NCBI GenBank assembly: GCA_026389975.1
Contig: JAPLGV010000119.1
Span: forward strand, 1-5,251
Length of the DNA stretch: 5,251 nucleotides
Reading direction: 5' to 3'
From: Chloroflexota bacterium
GTDB taxonomy: Bacteria; Chloroflexota; Anaerolineae; Anaerolineales; Villigracilaceae
Under the pieces are notes generated by a model. It searched no databases and had not been told where the DNA came from. It saw nothing but the letters and a program-made list of their open reading frames with translations. Shown here in pieces: positions 4,793 through 5,251 of this stretch (within the stretch, counting starts at the first letter, position 1; each line of letters opens with the position of its first letter). The position numbers were made by a program, and so were the translations under genes.

Positions 4793-4802
4793 AATATACA
4801 TC

Positions 4803-5251
4803 TTATCCACAAAACTGTTTCAAGACATTGACCGGGTTGCCTTCCGCGTCACGGATGGTGACTTCCAGCGGCATCTGGCCGGGCAGGGAGTGGGTGGCAC
4901 AGCCGAAGCAAGGGTCGTAGGCGCGGAAGGCCATTTCGACCATGTTCAGCAGGCCCTCGTTGACGTTGCCTTTCTTGATGAGGCTTTCGGCTGCCTTCTT
5001 GATGGACATGGTGATGGGGGCGTAGTTGTTGGTTGTGCCAACAATCAGGTTGACCTTGGTCACCACGCCGCACTCGTCGGTCCAGTAGTGATGGGTGAGC
5101 GTGCCGCGTGGGGCCTCGACGATGCCCACACCCTCGGTAGGGGTGGCCGTCGGGATGGCATGGAAGTCGGGTGAAGTAATTTCCGGATCGGTGGCGAGTT
5201 CTACCCAGCGTTCGGCCGCGTAGAGCAGTTCGATGAGACGTGCCCAGTGGA
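4803..5251 (-). CDS. group 3 [NiFe] hydrogenase large (alpha) subunit, C-terminal part
   Basis: The last 149 codons of the catalytic subunit; the 5' end lies beyond the right edge. The open frame continues upstream of the Met-like GTG at 5129, which is internal, not a start. Visible family features: HWARLIELLYAAER at the edge, GVGIVEAPRGTLTHHY, NLIVGTTNNYAPI, and the C-terminal nickel-binding motif DPCFGCATH (4890-4916), whose two cysteines bind Ni and bridge Ni-Fe. After its His come 28 residues ending KQFCG, the tail expected to be cut off by the adjacent protease. Sequences such as VEMAFRAYDPC and NLIV-TTNN resemble group 3 cytoplasmic enzymes, especially Mvh-like (3c) and Hox-like (3d) forms, which couple H2 to cofactor reduction or electron bifurcation. 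The subgroup cannot be decided without the partner subunits, which should lie to the right. Confidence 0.95.
   Translation of the reverse strand, partial: HWARLIELLYAAERWVELATDPEITSPDFHAIPTATPTEGVGIVEAPRGTLTHHYWTDECGVVTKVNLIVGTTNNYAPITMSIKKAAESLIKKGNVNEGLLNMVEMAFRAYDPCFGCATHSLPGQMPLEVTIRDAEGNPVNVLKQFCG

Noticed and set aside
4803..5129. Reading the hydrogenase fragment as a complete 108-aa gene from a GTG
   Set aside because: The same frame stays open to the window edge with conserved large-subunit sequence (HWARLIELLYAAER), so the GTG is internal.
4764..5174. Plus-strand open frame of 136 codons
   Set aside because: Antisense to the hydrogenase large subunit, with no motif of its own.

Overview
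The window looks like chromosomal DNA of moderate GC content from a bacterium rich in eukaryote-like signalling proteins. Four things together suggest Chloroflexota, probably class Anaerolineae: a PknB-type Ser/Thr kinase, an FHA-winged-helix regulator, a PPi-type phosphofructokinase, and a group 3 [NiFe] hydrogenase operon carrying a stand-alone cyclic-nucleotide-binding-fold protein. This assignment is an inference from gene content, not a phylogenetic result. No tRNA, rRNA, CRISPR array or recognisable transposase gene is visible.

Left part (1-2068, minus strand): a signalling block. An FHA domain fused to an OmpR/PhoB-type winged helix (1454-2068) lies upstream of a Ser/Thr kinase (1-1074, running off the left edge). 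A gap of about 380 bp separates them and holds a 91-bp repeat. The pair resembles kinase/FHA-regulator partnerships such as PknH-EmbR, although the domain order differs.

Centre (2093-3492, plus strand): divergent from the FHA gene, with back-to-back promoters, is a phosphofructokinase gene (2165-3349). Its active site carries the Asp/Lys pair typical of pyrophosphate-dependent enzymes. Nine bases after its stop lies a second copy of the 91-bp repeat (79/91 identical, no gaps), in sense with the gene, followed by a strong hairpin terminator that serves both directions.

Right part (3504-5251, minus strand): first a 44-codon membrane protein gene with a perfect Shine-Dalgarno placed in a small hairpin. 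Beyond it is the 3' end of a hydrogenase operon, read right to left: large subunit with the DPCxxCxxH nickel/processing motif (4803-5251, partial), its HycI/HoxW-type maturation protease (4265-4738), and a CNBD protein without a DNA-binding domain (3796-4254), closed by an intrinsic terminator (3731-3756). A terminator-like hairpin lies between large subunit and protease, with a third copy of one arm next to the protease start, which suggests attenuation inside the operon.

The least explained signals are the paired 91-bp repeat downstream of two divergent genes, the 44-aa membrane protein with its sequestered ribosome-binding site, and the attenuator-like element between hydrogenase and protease.
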